64,000 nucleotides of DNA from Puffinus mauretanicus (lineage: Eukaryota > Chordata > Aves > Procellariiformes > Procellariidae): NCBI GenBank assembly GCA_023333565.1, contig JAJKFH010000864.1, forward strand, positions 419,979 through 483,978, given 5' to 3'. The notes beneath the pieces were generated by a model that saw nothing but the letters and a program-made list of their open reading frames with translations, was not told the origin of the DNA and did no database searches. Within the stretch, counting starts at the first letter, position 1; each line of letters opens with the position of its first letter. Made by a program: the position numbers and the translations under genes. Of the stretch, positions 12,509 to 25,600 are shown piece by piece.

Positions 12509-15500
12509 CCAACAACTTTGTCCCTCTTTTTGTAGAAGCAAAGCAAGTGATACTTAATATTTGTTCAAAAAGGGCTAAGAGGGAACCTGGCCGTACTGTA
12601 AGCATAAATCATTTACTTGTCTGGCTACTGCTTGTATACCACACTGATAGACTGGGCACTGTTTTTTTCACCAACTTTACGTACCTTCATACAAAAAATG
12701 AGGAATGCAACAGTGGAGTTGGAGAACATATTTTTCTTCTAAGTAACAACAGGATTTGCTGTGATATAATGATCATAAGTTTTTCAGTTATTTATTTTTC
12801 TCTGTGAAATTACAAAAGGTTTATGTTAAGACTTGACTAAAGTACAGAACAGAAGGAGGAGATATACTGTGAAAGCACAGCTCTATATCTTACAGGTGAT
12901 GTTTTGGAGGAAATGTTTCAAGAAAAAAGAAATTACTGCGATGAGATGCCGTCCTGCTTGAATCTCTGAATATGACTTGCTGTGTCCTTGGAAGGGCATA
13001 CCATACCTGAATGCCTGTTAAGGTGGCATGGTGCCTCAGTGCAGCTGCCTTGGACAAGTGCTAAGGGTGAGATTTCACCCAGTGAATAATATTGAAGAAG
13101 GTCTCTGGAAAACTCTTCCCTCTGTCCCTGTCAGATTTTTAATATTCACAAATAGGTGGATCAACACTGGGTAGTTTAACTGGCTATTAGCTCCTGAAAT
13201 AATCAAGTTTGTTAATCAAGGAATAAGCAAGACATCTTGTTATAAAATAGTAATTATGCTGAGTTTCAACTGAGATCCTCTGTAGCAGCTTCTAAATTTA
13301 TGACTGATTTTACTCCATACCTGAAAAGACTATAAAAATAATAAATATTTAGGTTACATAGGCATACAATTTTTAACATCTCTCAGCAGCAGTATAGAAG
13401 CCAGTATACTAAAATATTTTGCCATACTAAAAGACCTATGATTTCTGTGAAACATAAATTTTAATTGCACACTGTTTCTGAGACAAGGCAATGCTTTGCT
13501 ACCTAGATAATAGGAGTGAGAGTGTCACAAATAGGACGATGAAAGTAAATGAAGATACAAGTAAATAAACGTTCTAAACAAGTTCTCGGATAGGTCCTAA
13601 ACCATTATATAGAAACAGTTCCCTTATCATGAGTTTGTAACACTTTGTATCAGTCTCTTTTTACTTCCTAAACTTTACTCATGATAGTTTCTGGATTACA
13701 TTTAAGACAGGCTGGTTGCACCAAAGTGCATACCCAGTGCAAGCTCTGTTACATCTCGGCTTAAAGAAAGGGACAAACTTTGGGAAAATGTATGTTAGAT
13801 TTAAGAGGTGTGTTAGTCATTTGTCTGATCTAGAGCTTTTGTAAACTTGATAAACACAGCCTTCAGTTAGGGGTAGCACAAAGATATTTCTTACCAAAGA
13901 GAGATGGAAAGGACCATGATTTTATAGGTCTCCATTTCCTGCACATACTACTTGGAAGATGAAATCCCTCGAGCAACTTCTGTAGGCACCATGAAGAAAC
14001 AATCACTGGGGAAGATGAAAGTGAAGAGAGTACCTTTCTGACTCAATGCAGATGTCATCAGCGTTAACTTCCTGCTTGCTGCAGTCCAGTTACACAACTT
14101 ACTAATTGATATATTTGACGTCACTCACTGAAATACTTTCCTATTACTACCAGTGGGGGGACTCAGGCAAATAAAGGTACACACAAATGTAAGTAATGTC
14201 AGCAGCAGAGCTTCATCTAGCACTTTACTCCAGTATCTCCTCTTCTGACATTGCGCTCTTAAAATCTCTTTATTGCACCTTAAAGATCTCATTTTATTTA
14301 AAAAAAACTCACTATCATGCCTCATGAGAAGAAAAAAAAATACTAATACTTACATTTTTTTATCTCAACTTTTAGGGCGTTCCTCTACACGTGCACTTTT
14401 TATAATGTTAGCTCACATCTTTTATTGGTGCGAGGATTTACCTCCAACAAAGTTGTTTATTATACTTTAATAGCTTCACAGAATAACAAAGTTAGGGCCA
14501 TTTATTTGATGTATTTGCTTCTAGAGCTCAAAACTTCAAAGGAGTTATGGCAAAATAATGGAGAAACTCAAGTGAAATTAAAAGTCAGTAGTACAATATT
14601 GTGGTATATTAACCCTCAGCATATAAATGCCATACACCTTTCCATCATCTTTTACGAATTAGTTATAACTGAAAAAGATGCCGACAGTTAAATTTTCAAA
14701 CCTGTGTTGTTCAGCATCTTTTGATGCTGAAAAGACACTGGTGAAATAAATCTGGATGACTCTTAATGATCTGTTGGTACTTAAATGGGTATTTCAGCAC
14801 AGCGGATATGTTACTTCTTGTTACAGTATCTTGCCTGTAACAGCATTTGCTGTGAAGAACTGTTTGTATTCCTTATGATGTCAGAGAAAAGGAGGGGATT
14901 TTTCCTTCACTTTTTTTTTTCTTTACCATCACCATAAACAGAATTTATTTACAAATTTGTCGTTTGTATATCACTTACAAACAATTACTCTGAAATCACT
15001 AAAATTTAGAAATTTTAAAATTTTGGCCCTTCCCATACATATGTCTCATGCAGGCCATGGTCCTGCACTGTATAAAATGTCTTTTTGCTTGAAGCAAACC
15101 AAGTACCACTCAAGATGTCTTCACTCTACACAGCACCCCAGCTGTCAGCTTTTGTTCAAGAAACACCTACTATGAATAAGCCAGGTATAACCAGAGCAGC
15201 AGTGGGGCAGACATGAAGCATTACCAAGGCCACAAGAGAAACTCTGCTCCAGCAAGAAAGGTGGGACAGCCTCTGGTTCAGCCATCTCCAAATTTTCATC
15301 AGAGTAGAGGATGCAGTAAGACAGAACAGTGCGTTTCCATTCCGTGTATGCTGATGGGGCCCAAGTAGACCTACTGTTCCTCTAAAAGATTGCCAGAGAA
15401 AAGAAGAGTCTTCACCAGAGGCATTACAAAATGGGAAACATAGCTGTGTGTAAAGAGGGCTGAAGGGGAAGTGATCTCTCAAAAAACCAGGATAAAAGAA

Positions 15501-18339
15501 GCAGCAGGAACTGAGATGCAGACTGAATTAGTGAGACTGCCAAGCATAACTACTGAGTATAACTGCTTCTTCAGCCCCTTTATTCTCCCATCAGTTGTAA
15601 AGCAAAAAAGAAAGACCTTTCAGACATGTGAAGGATTATCTCATAGCTGCTCAGCACATGGCCAAGCAAGCACTAAGTAAACTTTGTGTAACCTTTCCAC
15701 AGCCCTTCTTCCCCCCCTCTGTCTTTCATCTGAACTGCCCTGATGACCCTTAACTACAGCTCAGGATCAATCCTGCAGAATACACAATGCATTTAGGTAT
15801 TTCACACTTTAATGGAAATGGTATTGAATTGTTAGGAACATTTTTTTTTCCCTCTGCCAATGCCTTTACTCCTTCCCAATTGACTCTTACAATGCTACTA
15901 ACATTTATAACAAAAATTACAAGATAGTTGTTTTTCTGCTTTAGAAATTATTTCAGCATTACTGTTCAGTCCTTAGAAACATTAGGCAACCTGATTTAAA
16001 TTATTTTTGTCTGGATGGAAAAGTGTGGTCCAGCTCTAGCAGTCTCCATGCAATTCCATAAGAGACTAGAATACCTTTTAAAATATTAAAACATTCAGAA
16101 ACCTTGAAGCAGAAATACATCCTGAAAGCAAGTTTCTTTGCACGGTCCCACAGGCTGTTTGTGACAACCCAGCTGAAAGCTTTTCCTTTTTCTCTTGAAG
16201 CTTTAAAGAAAATGAAATACAGATGAAGGCCACTTTTTATTACATTGTCCCCTCATTGTGAGTGGGTTTATTTCTTTCTGCTTTTACCGCTAAGAAACTG
16301 CCAGTCTCAGCTGCAGAGATAGTAAACCACCTGTATTTCCCCCACTATACTGTAAGATTTTTAACAGATGGGCAAGAAAGTCATGAGGGCTCTTGATTCA
16401 TACCTGGGATAGATTTAGGAAGTGATAGCAAAACACAGCCTTCACTTATCCACTAATATCTCCTTAAGGACACACACCAATGGGAAGCAACCAAGAGCTG
16501 AAAGACAAGAGTGGCTGCAAAGAAGAAAGGTTCACTGCCTGGGAAAAGGAGCCTCCCACCTCTCTTTGCTTCAGTGCCATCCACACCTTCCCAGCAAGCT
16601 CTGACTGCAAATGAGCTGCAACTGCACATTTTTCTAGTAAGGCTAAAGCCAATTAGTAATACTGCCAGCACTTCTCCCTTCCAGAGCAACAAGTGATGCA
16701 TGCTTAACATAGACACTCATTTTTTGGGGAGGTGTTTTCCTAGTGAAGTTTCATCTCCTCTTTCCTGTGTTCCTGGAGGGCTATTCTCCATGCATGTGCA
16801 TAGGTATGCTGAGAAGCTATTCATCTTTGTGCCTCAGAGGGGTAAGCTAGACTCTATTAAAGAGCTAAACTTTTTTTTTTTTTTAAATCTTACTTTTTTG
16901 TTGTTCTTGGTGGTCTCTTTCTCTCCTGAAGACATATTAAATAATATGGGGGAAAAAAAAAGCAAACAAACCTTTTCATCATTCTGGATGATTAAATCAT
17001 GGTTTTCTTCTCTCAAGCACAGAAAAGAATTGGAAAAAAATAAAACTTATAACTAGAGCTGTAACAAGGGGAATGCCTACATGTAAGTAGGGTCAAACAG
17101 GAGCAAAAATGAATGCCGCCTTCTCTGCTGTCAACTGCTGGTGTCGTAATTCAGGAAAAGGAAAGACAGTCCTGAAGTGGTAGCAGCAACATAAAGTACT
17201 AAAGGGCTAAAAAGGTGTTAGGTGTATATTTGTATGCACATGCCTCCAGGGCCGCAAATGCCTTGACATGGCATCTCTGATGACAGTTATTAGAAGAGGT
17301 TAACACTTTAACTACATTTACATATTATTATACATAATGTAATAGATATTATAAATATTTAAAATAACAATTGATTGAGTGCCCTTTCAACCTTTGAACT
17401 CCTTAATACATTATCATGAAAGTCCCTAGGATGACTGCCAGAGATTTCTCCAATGCTGAAAATGGCTCTGAGTTTATATCTCTGCCATTTAGAAATCCAG
17501 CTAAAATGTGTAGAATGGAAAGCAAGTACACAGAACAGCATAGGAGAGCTCCTGTTGTGGGTCTGCTAACAACATCAGATGCTGAAGAGTGCAGCAACAC
17601 TCTGAGATGAAGAGAACCTAGAAGAGTTAGTTTTAACAAAAACTGATGGCGAATATCTAATAAGTATGCTTTCCATTTCCATAGCAACTTCCATCAAAGG
17701 AACGGAAAGCACTTTAAAACATCAATCAATTTACCCTCAACACTACTGTGTAGCAGGCAAAATATACATTAAAAGAAATAGAGTTGCTTCCTGGTGATTG
17801 CTGGGGTCTATTTTAGTCCTTTTTGCTACCTCTGCACTAACTTTCTCATTAACATTCAGACTTCCAACCTGTCTTTTTCATGTTCTCTCACACGGACTGT
17901 GGCATAAGAGGAGTGATCAGAGACAGCAGGAATAAAGCATGAATATCTTAGGATGTAATGAATTTAGCTATTACTGAACACCAGCTCAACCTAGCATAGT
18001 CTAAGCAGTCTTATCTACTGTAAGTCATCACTGCAAAAAACTCTTTACAATGGCAGATGTCAGTACATCAGTGGTTTTCAACGATGGCCTCTTTCATTAA
18101 GCATTTTGCCAGCGTACCTGTCCAGAAGACATATTTTGGCTATCTGTATTAGGCAGGTACAATACGCATGCTGCAATGCCCAGCAGGTAGGCACCATGAC
18201 CCAGTATAAGGTACTTTGTCCCTGCAAGTTACAGGTGGCTTTAAAACATTTTAGAAATAACTTTATGGAGTCAGTATGTCTGAAAATAAAAGAGGAACCA
18301 AGCAGATCCTAAATTAGTATGTGTGACACGCCTGTCCCC
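12509..18339. other. AT-rich unique sequence, no gene seen
   Basis: Nearly 6 kb without a recognisable repeat family or gene. There are homopolymer runs at about 14910-14922, 16870-16885 and 16950-16960. The longest open frames (108 and 118 codons) show no domain, and the one at 16700-17056 crosses a T tract translated as poly-Phe, which argues against coding. Confidence 0.55.
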
Positions 18340-19650
18340 AACAGGAGACAATAGAGTCAACTTGGTTCTTCCTGCCCTTGAATTTTAGGAGTTGGGGATC
18401 TAAAGCCTGAAAAAGTCCGTTTTATGCTCTGTAGCCCACACAGACAGAAATTTAAATGGTCATCTCTTGACAAGGAGTTGTGCTAACTCTTTATGTTTTG
18501 TTTTATTGTACAGATGGCTCTGCTGGCTAGAATGAAAGTGAAGATGACAGACAGGATTTTGGCCTCTAGAGAGAGAAGATCTCATCGTAAGGCTGGATGT
18601 TGCATGATCTCCACCACTGAGGACAAGGTTAGAGTTGGTCATGGCCGATAAATCACCTCCCTTTCACTGTCTGGATAGGTTTCTTGGCTATAGAGAAGGT
18701 GAGGGTTAGGATTAGGTTAAGGGAGTCTAAAGATTGCAGAGGCCTTTTTCTTCTTGTGTGTTGAATGACTCTAACAGTTTTTTGAAGAATACAAAAACCC
18801 TTTTGTCCAGTACTTCATATCCGCTTTTCCAGAAGAAGTGGGTCGTCTAGCTATAATCAGGCTGACAGCTAAGGTAGCATTCAGGAACCAGTAATTGAAG
18901 GTTTTGGCTGAATGGTCTTTCAGAGTTCAAAGGAAAGTAGATGTCTCCTATGACCAGTATTTTGTCATTTTTACTACTCGCAATGGATCCCCGGGATACC
19001 ATGAAGTTGAAAGTAAGAATTAGGTTTTGGATTTTTAGATCTAAATACTAAAGAGTTCCTTTCCTTGCTGGAGTCTAAATGGTCTAAGTGATGGCAAGAA
19101 GGCAGGTGCCACTTTCAGTATTCACTTTTTCAGAGGAGATGGATTCCTGTCGCTAGAATGGAAAGGTTAAAGTTAGGAAGAGTGCCAGGAATTGCTAATG
19201 CAGAGATAGAAAAGTGTAGATGCTTAGAGGTAGGCAGAGGTTTAATGTCAACTATGGCCAATATGTGATGAGCTCTTTCATTGCTGAGATAGCTCCTCTG
19301 CATTTAATTACACTAAGAATTAGGACAGGATAATATAAAATATAAAGTACCCTCTTTGCTGTGTGCTAATGGGCCTGAGAGTAGGAAGAGGTAAGGTATC
19401 CTTTTAAGTCCCATGCCTTACATACATATTTTCTGAAGAGATGGAACCCTGGGCTATAATTAAGGTTAGAGTTAGCGCTACTAGTTGTATGTCAAAAGCG
19501 GAGATCCCGGCTTAATGCTCAGTGCTGCATGTGCCATGGAGTAAAGAACTGTGCTGCTGCTGTCATTCGTGGCTGATTCTTTATGCTTTCTTTCACTGCT
19601 CAGGTAGTTCTGCTAGCTATAATGAAGGCAACAGTTAGTTAAAGATGCAA
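18340..19650 (+). repeat. Degenerate tandem array, about nine units of roughly 155 bp
   Basis: A recurring core of about 50 bp can be aligned by eye at about 18362, 18510, 18665, 18827, 18968, 19129, 19277, 19429 and 19590, giving spacings of roughly 141-162 bp. The core reads CTTTCACTGCT followed by a stretch like AGATGGNTCTGCT, then GCTATAATGAAGG and a GGTTAGAGTTAGG-like end. The spacer between cores also shows recurring words (CATGGCCAATAT-like, GATCTAAAG-like). The units are strongly diverged from each other, so the array is old. The unit ends resemble the vertebrate telomere word TTAGGG; the best is GGGTTAGGATTAGG near 18704. A further decayed unit may lie near 19800-19850. I do not recognise the family. 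Confidence 0.75.
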
Positions 19651-22600
19651 AAAACACAGTCTAAAGAACTTACCTCCTTGAGCTCTGCGTGTTAAAGACG
19701 TTTTGTTATATATTCTACAAAACTGCTATACTAAACTGAGATCTTGTTTCAGCAGGAGTCATCAAACCAAGTTAAGTCTGGTGTATTAAATCTCATACTT
19801 AAGATTGGGTACATGGATATAATTCTAGAATTAGTTCAGAGTTTAGATAACAAGACAGAGGTCAGAAATTTCCCTCAAAATAAGCAATGGAAGTCACCAA
19901 GCTTCTTTTTGGCTTTGGGATACCTCTGAGCAAGGGCAAGTGTTTGGAAAAAAACGTTTCTCAAGATACCGCTGGACACTGTTGAGTACTGCTGATCCCC
20001 TGATTCTTGCAAGTATTTACATCTTGTTTCTTGTAGGGGCTTCTTAGCTAAGTATACATTGTTTTAGGTTTTGATTTCAGAGAAACAGAAAATGATAGGT
20101 TCAGTGTTTGTACTAGGTTTCAGGCTCTGCTCAATATCAAGGACTCAGAATGAGCCATTCTCAAAGGCTAAGAGTGTGCTATAGGTTACAGATCTAAGGG
20201 AACGGACTTTAGTTTATTGTATTGTAATTTGTAATAGCTTTAACTTCAAACTGATAACATTCCCATGTTTATTTAGTTTCCTTATATAACACATGAAAAT
20301 ACATTAACAAGGAATTATGTTTTTATGGACATATTTTTTTAAAATCATATTTGAATACACATTTCTGTTATGAGAATAAGAAAATGATCTTTTTAGAATT
20401 AAGGATTAACCATATTTGACCTGAGAGTAACTGGAAATGAACATACTCATGAAGGAATAACCAAAAGGTTTCAACTACTAATCCTGTCTATGCCTTCTTC
20501 ACCATCCTTCAGCCTAGAGCACACCAAACAAGTCGCAGAATAAAGGAGAATAAAAGGGGGGAAAAAAAAAACGTTCTTTAACTGCTTGCGTACTTTTTTG
20601 GACTGAAGTGTAAAAAACAATTACCATTACCTACCAAATGCTTTTCTAAATTATTTTCCTAGTCCACCTACAGCACCAAAACAAATGGCTTTGTCATCTA
20701 CCTTCCACTTATAGAAGAAACATTATCCCAGTTAGAGATTATCTGAATTTATGAGCTATCGATAACATGTATTTTTACAAGAGAAAGATGAAGTGTTGAT
20801 GTCACATACAGTAATGATGTCACAGAGACACTGTGTCTCCCTTTTGTTGTTAGTGAGATACAAATTCAACTTCTCTCCAAAAGATGAGTAAACTTGGTAT
20901 TTAAGTTTCTTCACAGTTTTTAACTGACTGTCACTTGACTTTGTCCATTATTTTTTAATAAGTATTCTTCTATTTCTTGAGGACTAAGAGGAGTATGTCT
21001 TTGTCTTTAACCAAATTCAAACATTACAGAAAAGTACTCTTGCACCATATAATCCCATTGGCTACTTCAGGTGCCTGTAATACAGGTCATTTTTTTTTTA
21101 AATGCATAATGGAAAACGTTATTGAATTCATGTAGAAAAAAGTAGCCACTCTGTATAGGATAGGAGAAAAAATTAATATTAACTTGAACTGTACTCCTTA
21201 CAGCCAAGCAACATACTACACTATTTAATTAAAGTTACTATTATCTTCCTTACGAGGAATAGTGGTTTGGAAATCCAAGCCATTTAAACATTATTTTACA
21301 CTACTGCCAAGAAATCCCTACTGATTTGAGGACCCTGTTGTATAATACAGTCCTTGCCCAAGACAATGGATAGAAAGAGAGAGGGAGATGTGAAGGGACT
21401 TGTCCAAAGCCATCTAGAAGATCAGTGATTGATAACTAGTCACATTGGTTTCTGAATGGTAACTCCAATACTTAATAATTCAGTAGTATTTTGCTGAAAA
21501 GGAGTTGAGTATGAACTGTCTCTCTGAATAGGAGCTTGAATATGAGTTTCAAACTGACCTCTACGAAGTCAATATAAAAATTATCAAGTTACTTGGGCTG
21601 GCTGGCCAGTGTAGCATGCCTTCTCCTTTCCTAACGTTAAATCACATTTATTTTACATAAGCAAACTAAATGCCTCGGGGATATACTATGATGATGATGG
21701 GAATGTAAAAATAGTCCACACAGTCTTACAAAGGGAGAGAGTGTTCTTAAAATGATTCTTAATGACTTGTGTTTCACTCTACAGAAAAGGTTTAAGTACT
21801 CTGCCTAGGTGAATGCATGTGAGTAGAGTAAAATATGAAATCAGTTATATTTATGTTACTTAATTCAACCTGACTGTTCAGTGTTTAATCAACGGGATAG
21901 AGGCTTATAACCAGAGCTCTGAGTGAGCGTCACTGAAGATAACAGCTTAGGAACTGATGTCCAAGTTGTTCTGAAGAAGTTCAGTTCCAAGCAACCTTTT
22001 TTAACTGATGATTTGAAATGACCATGTTTGTTTTGTTTGGTTTTCTTTTTTTTAAACAAGAACGTGTGAGTCACTAGAAGACAAGACACAACCTGTTTAG
22101 ATGCAACCAAGGCAATGTTCTACAGAAGAAAATGCACACAGATTGATATTAAAAAAAAAAAAAAAAAGGGTATCAGAAGACCTTTTTGGGAAGAAGAGTC
22201 AGCCTAGCTTATTTCCTGATCTTACCGATGAGACTAGGGCAAAAGAACCAGCTTCTGTCATACTTATGGCTCTGGTTTCAAAAACAAAGTAAACCAGGAA
22301 AGAAAAACCTGCATAGTTCACACCAGACTTGATCACATTTCTACAGGCTTCAGATGACTGATTTCTGCCTTCTCTAAACATACTGTTTTATTAGTGAATG
22401 TGCACCACCAACAATAAGGAAGATCTGTGCTGCATTTGCAAACAAAATGAATAGACACAAAGCATGCTACGCTCTTATCTTTGTAATTCATCATATTAAA
22501 ACTAATCATGACAGGCTTCATTATGTGAGCACCAAAAATAAATAAGTAAACAAATAAATAGATAGCTCTCAAAGTTTTCTGAGCATTGTGCTTTTTCTAA

Positions 22601-25600
22601 GCATCATAAATCTGCGCGTTGGAGTGCAGGATACAATCTTCCTTACAGCAGAAGACATTTTGAGAAGAAAATGCTAATTAAGAAAACTCCTAAGACTCTG
22701 TTATTGAAGAAAGAAAGAAAGAGAGGAGCATAAGTGACATTACAGAGTCAGCAGTTTCTCAGTGTGTAATCATTTTTGACAGAATAAACCATACCTCTGT
22801 AGTATATTCCAAAATCAATTTTGTCCTTGGCAATTTGAGTCAACTCTATTCCAGCTGCAAACATTGTGACAATAGCAAGTTATTTTCCAAACTGAGGCTG
22901 ACTACTCCATGATACAGTAATGAACAGAGCAAAGTCTTCCAAACATCTCATTTAAATCCATGTCTATTTAGTACTGGCTTACACGCTGTGTTTACACTGT
23001 ATGCAAAATCAAACAGCATATTTTTGTATAATCACTGAAGAACCTGGAACAGCAGCTGCTCTGAGGGAAGTTTGCTTTCCTTCAGAGGAAGGGAAACAAT
23101 ATTTTCAAAGTGAAAACACAGGCTTACAACTTAAACTTTTTTGTTGTTGCAAAAGGACAATTATTCCAATGCCTACACCAGATGGAAAAAAATGACACAT
23201 TTTAAACTTCATTTTGTTTCACTTTAACTATGGGTTAGGAGCTATGGATTTGAAAGAAAACAGCAGTGATGCTTCATAAGGAAAACAGTGTTTCAGACAA
23301 CAGAGAGCCTGAGTGTTTTTTCTTTTAAATTGCCTGTCTCTAGGTATGAAGAACCTTCTTAGAGTGGATACAAAAGAATGTGCAAGGTTCTCTGCAATCA
23401 GGGAGTCTATAAACAGGGATATTTCGTTGCTTCTTTGCTCATTCACAGTGTGGGTACAGAGAGCAAGCTCTTTTTTCTCCTATTTGCTGGCTTTGCTAGA
23501 GCTCACTGAACTTTCACAGATACAATGAGTGAGAAGGCTGAAACATGAAGTTACATGCTGTAAACTGGCAGTAAGAAGAGAGATGCATGGTAGATGTATT
23601 TATCACAGTCTTTCCAAAGTAAAAAGATACAGGAGTTTCAAGGAGCTCCTCTGGCAGCGGTATCACTGAGCAAGAATGGTCCATGGTTTATCAGATAAAA
23701 AGAGCAATGTTATGTCAATTCTGCATCAAGACTTCTTCCATATACATACAGAAAGTCATTTTCAATGCTGCTCTCATCACACAATAAAAGCTACAAGAAG
23801 AGGAGATGTTTCCTCTGACTTCTAAAAGAAGAGCTCAAGTGTGGGCTGTAATCCTTGAAAGAGATTATATATTGTGATCAAAGGATAGTTGAATGCAAAA
23901 GATCAACATTTTGTTGCTTTCTTATCCTTGTGAGACTCCCTGCCCCAGCATAAAATGTTGCAGAAAGAAATGGTGTTATCTGAAGAATACCTTTCTGGAA
24001 TATATGATGTCTCTGAAAATATGGTACTTACTGCATTTTGGAGGTAACATTTAAAGTTTAAATATTTAGTTTCAACAAGAGGACAGTCCTATCTAAAAGA
24101 TTCAGGGGCTTGTAACACATAAATAGCACAGAAAGGGCTTTAGGATCTTTGAATATTGGTAGTCATACACCTGGACCCATAATTTTCCTGGTATATAATT
24201 TACTACAGGTACTTTGGAATAAAGATAGAAATTCTAGGATGATAGACATTATAGACCCCATATGTTACCAGAAAACATAAAATATTAAGACACAAAAAAT
24301 ATTAAGGCAACTATTTAAAATACTAAATATCTTCAGGCTGAGATCTTCAAAGTTCAAGAATCTGTTAGGTTTTTAACATATAGCAGTTATCACCTACCAT
24401 TGCAACCAGTAAGTAAAAAAGCTTCAAAATACATTTTTCAATCAAATATGTGGATGGTATGCCATCATTACATTTCCTGTACCACTGATGCTACCTACAA
24501 ATCTGCTTTGGTTTTCTTAGAATATATATTTTATAATTCCACAGTTCTTTCACAAGAAAAAGATAAGAATCAAACCTGAACTTTTTAAAATCTTAAAGAA
24601 ACTCAAGAATATTGCCTCTCTCCCTGTCAGAATTAAAATTAATTACTGTAGAACCTGAGGTTTGGTAGTGGTTTTCAAATGACTAATATTCACTGGTTGT
24701 CGATATATCTAGCTGTTTTACAAGAGCAGCAGGTTTCACATGAATATATAAATAATTAGAGACTGTATTCAGTTCAGACTTTGATAACTTAAATTGCTTG
24801 ATTTGAATGCTAAATTCATAAAGCTAGTGCTGATTCTTTGCTTTTGGATTTAACATTTCATTTCATACTGCTGATCATGGTAGTGAGTATTGCACACTGG
24901 GGACCAGTTTAAAGTTGTGCCTGAATATCTGCAGGTGAAGGAATGTAGGAGAGAGATTCATAGCTTGCTTATGGTAATCACCCAGGTTAAGCATTAATCC
25001 ACGGTATGCAAATTGCAGTATTAACCATCATCTGTACTAATCATTATGTCTGAGGTTGTCTGAACTCAAGTTAATCTGTGGTATGTTGTGACATATTAGT
25101 GTTCACTGTCAGCTTATTTCAGAAGAGAACTATCACGACATGCTTCTGTCTCAATTAAATAACCAGATAGTCCTGTTTATGTAATCCTCACTTTTCTTAA
25201 TTTTGCTCATTCTCTACTGGTAATTACTAAATAAGTAATGACTAAATTAGGACAACTGAAGGCTGGATTTCTATGAACTTTCTCATGCAGGATATATGCA
25301 CTTTTGGGGCAGAAGGATATCTTGTCTGACTTTAGTGATGCTCACACAGCACATTTTTTAGATTATTAATTGATCTGATGACTGTATGTAACTGTCCTTA
25401 TCACTATATTGCTTAAGTTCATTTTTAGAGATGCCCATACTGGAGTTTAATTTGCATACACTATCCTCATGTTTATGCACATAACACAAAATATTTGTTT
25501 TGAAGTTTATACAAATACAAACTATTTACGTTTGTGACTTACACATTCAGGTTTAAAGGCCCTGGACCAAAATTTCAAAATATGGTTTATCTGTTCATGA

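Noticed and set aside
16700..17056. 118-codon plus-strand frame
   Set aside because: It runs through a T tract translated as poly-Phe and shows no domain.
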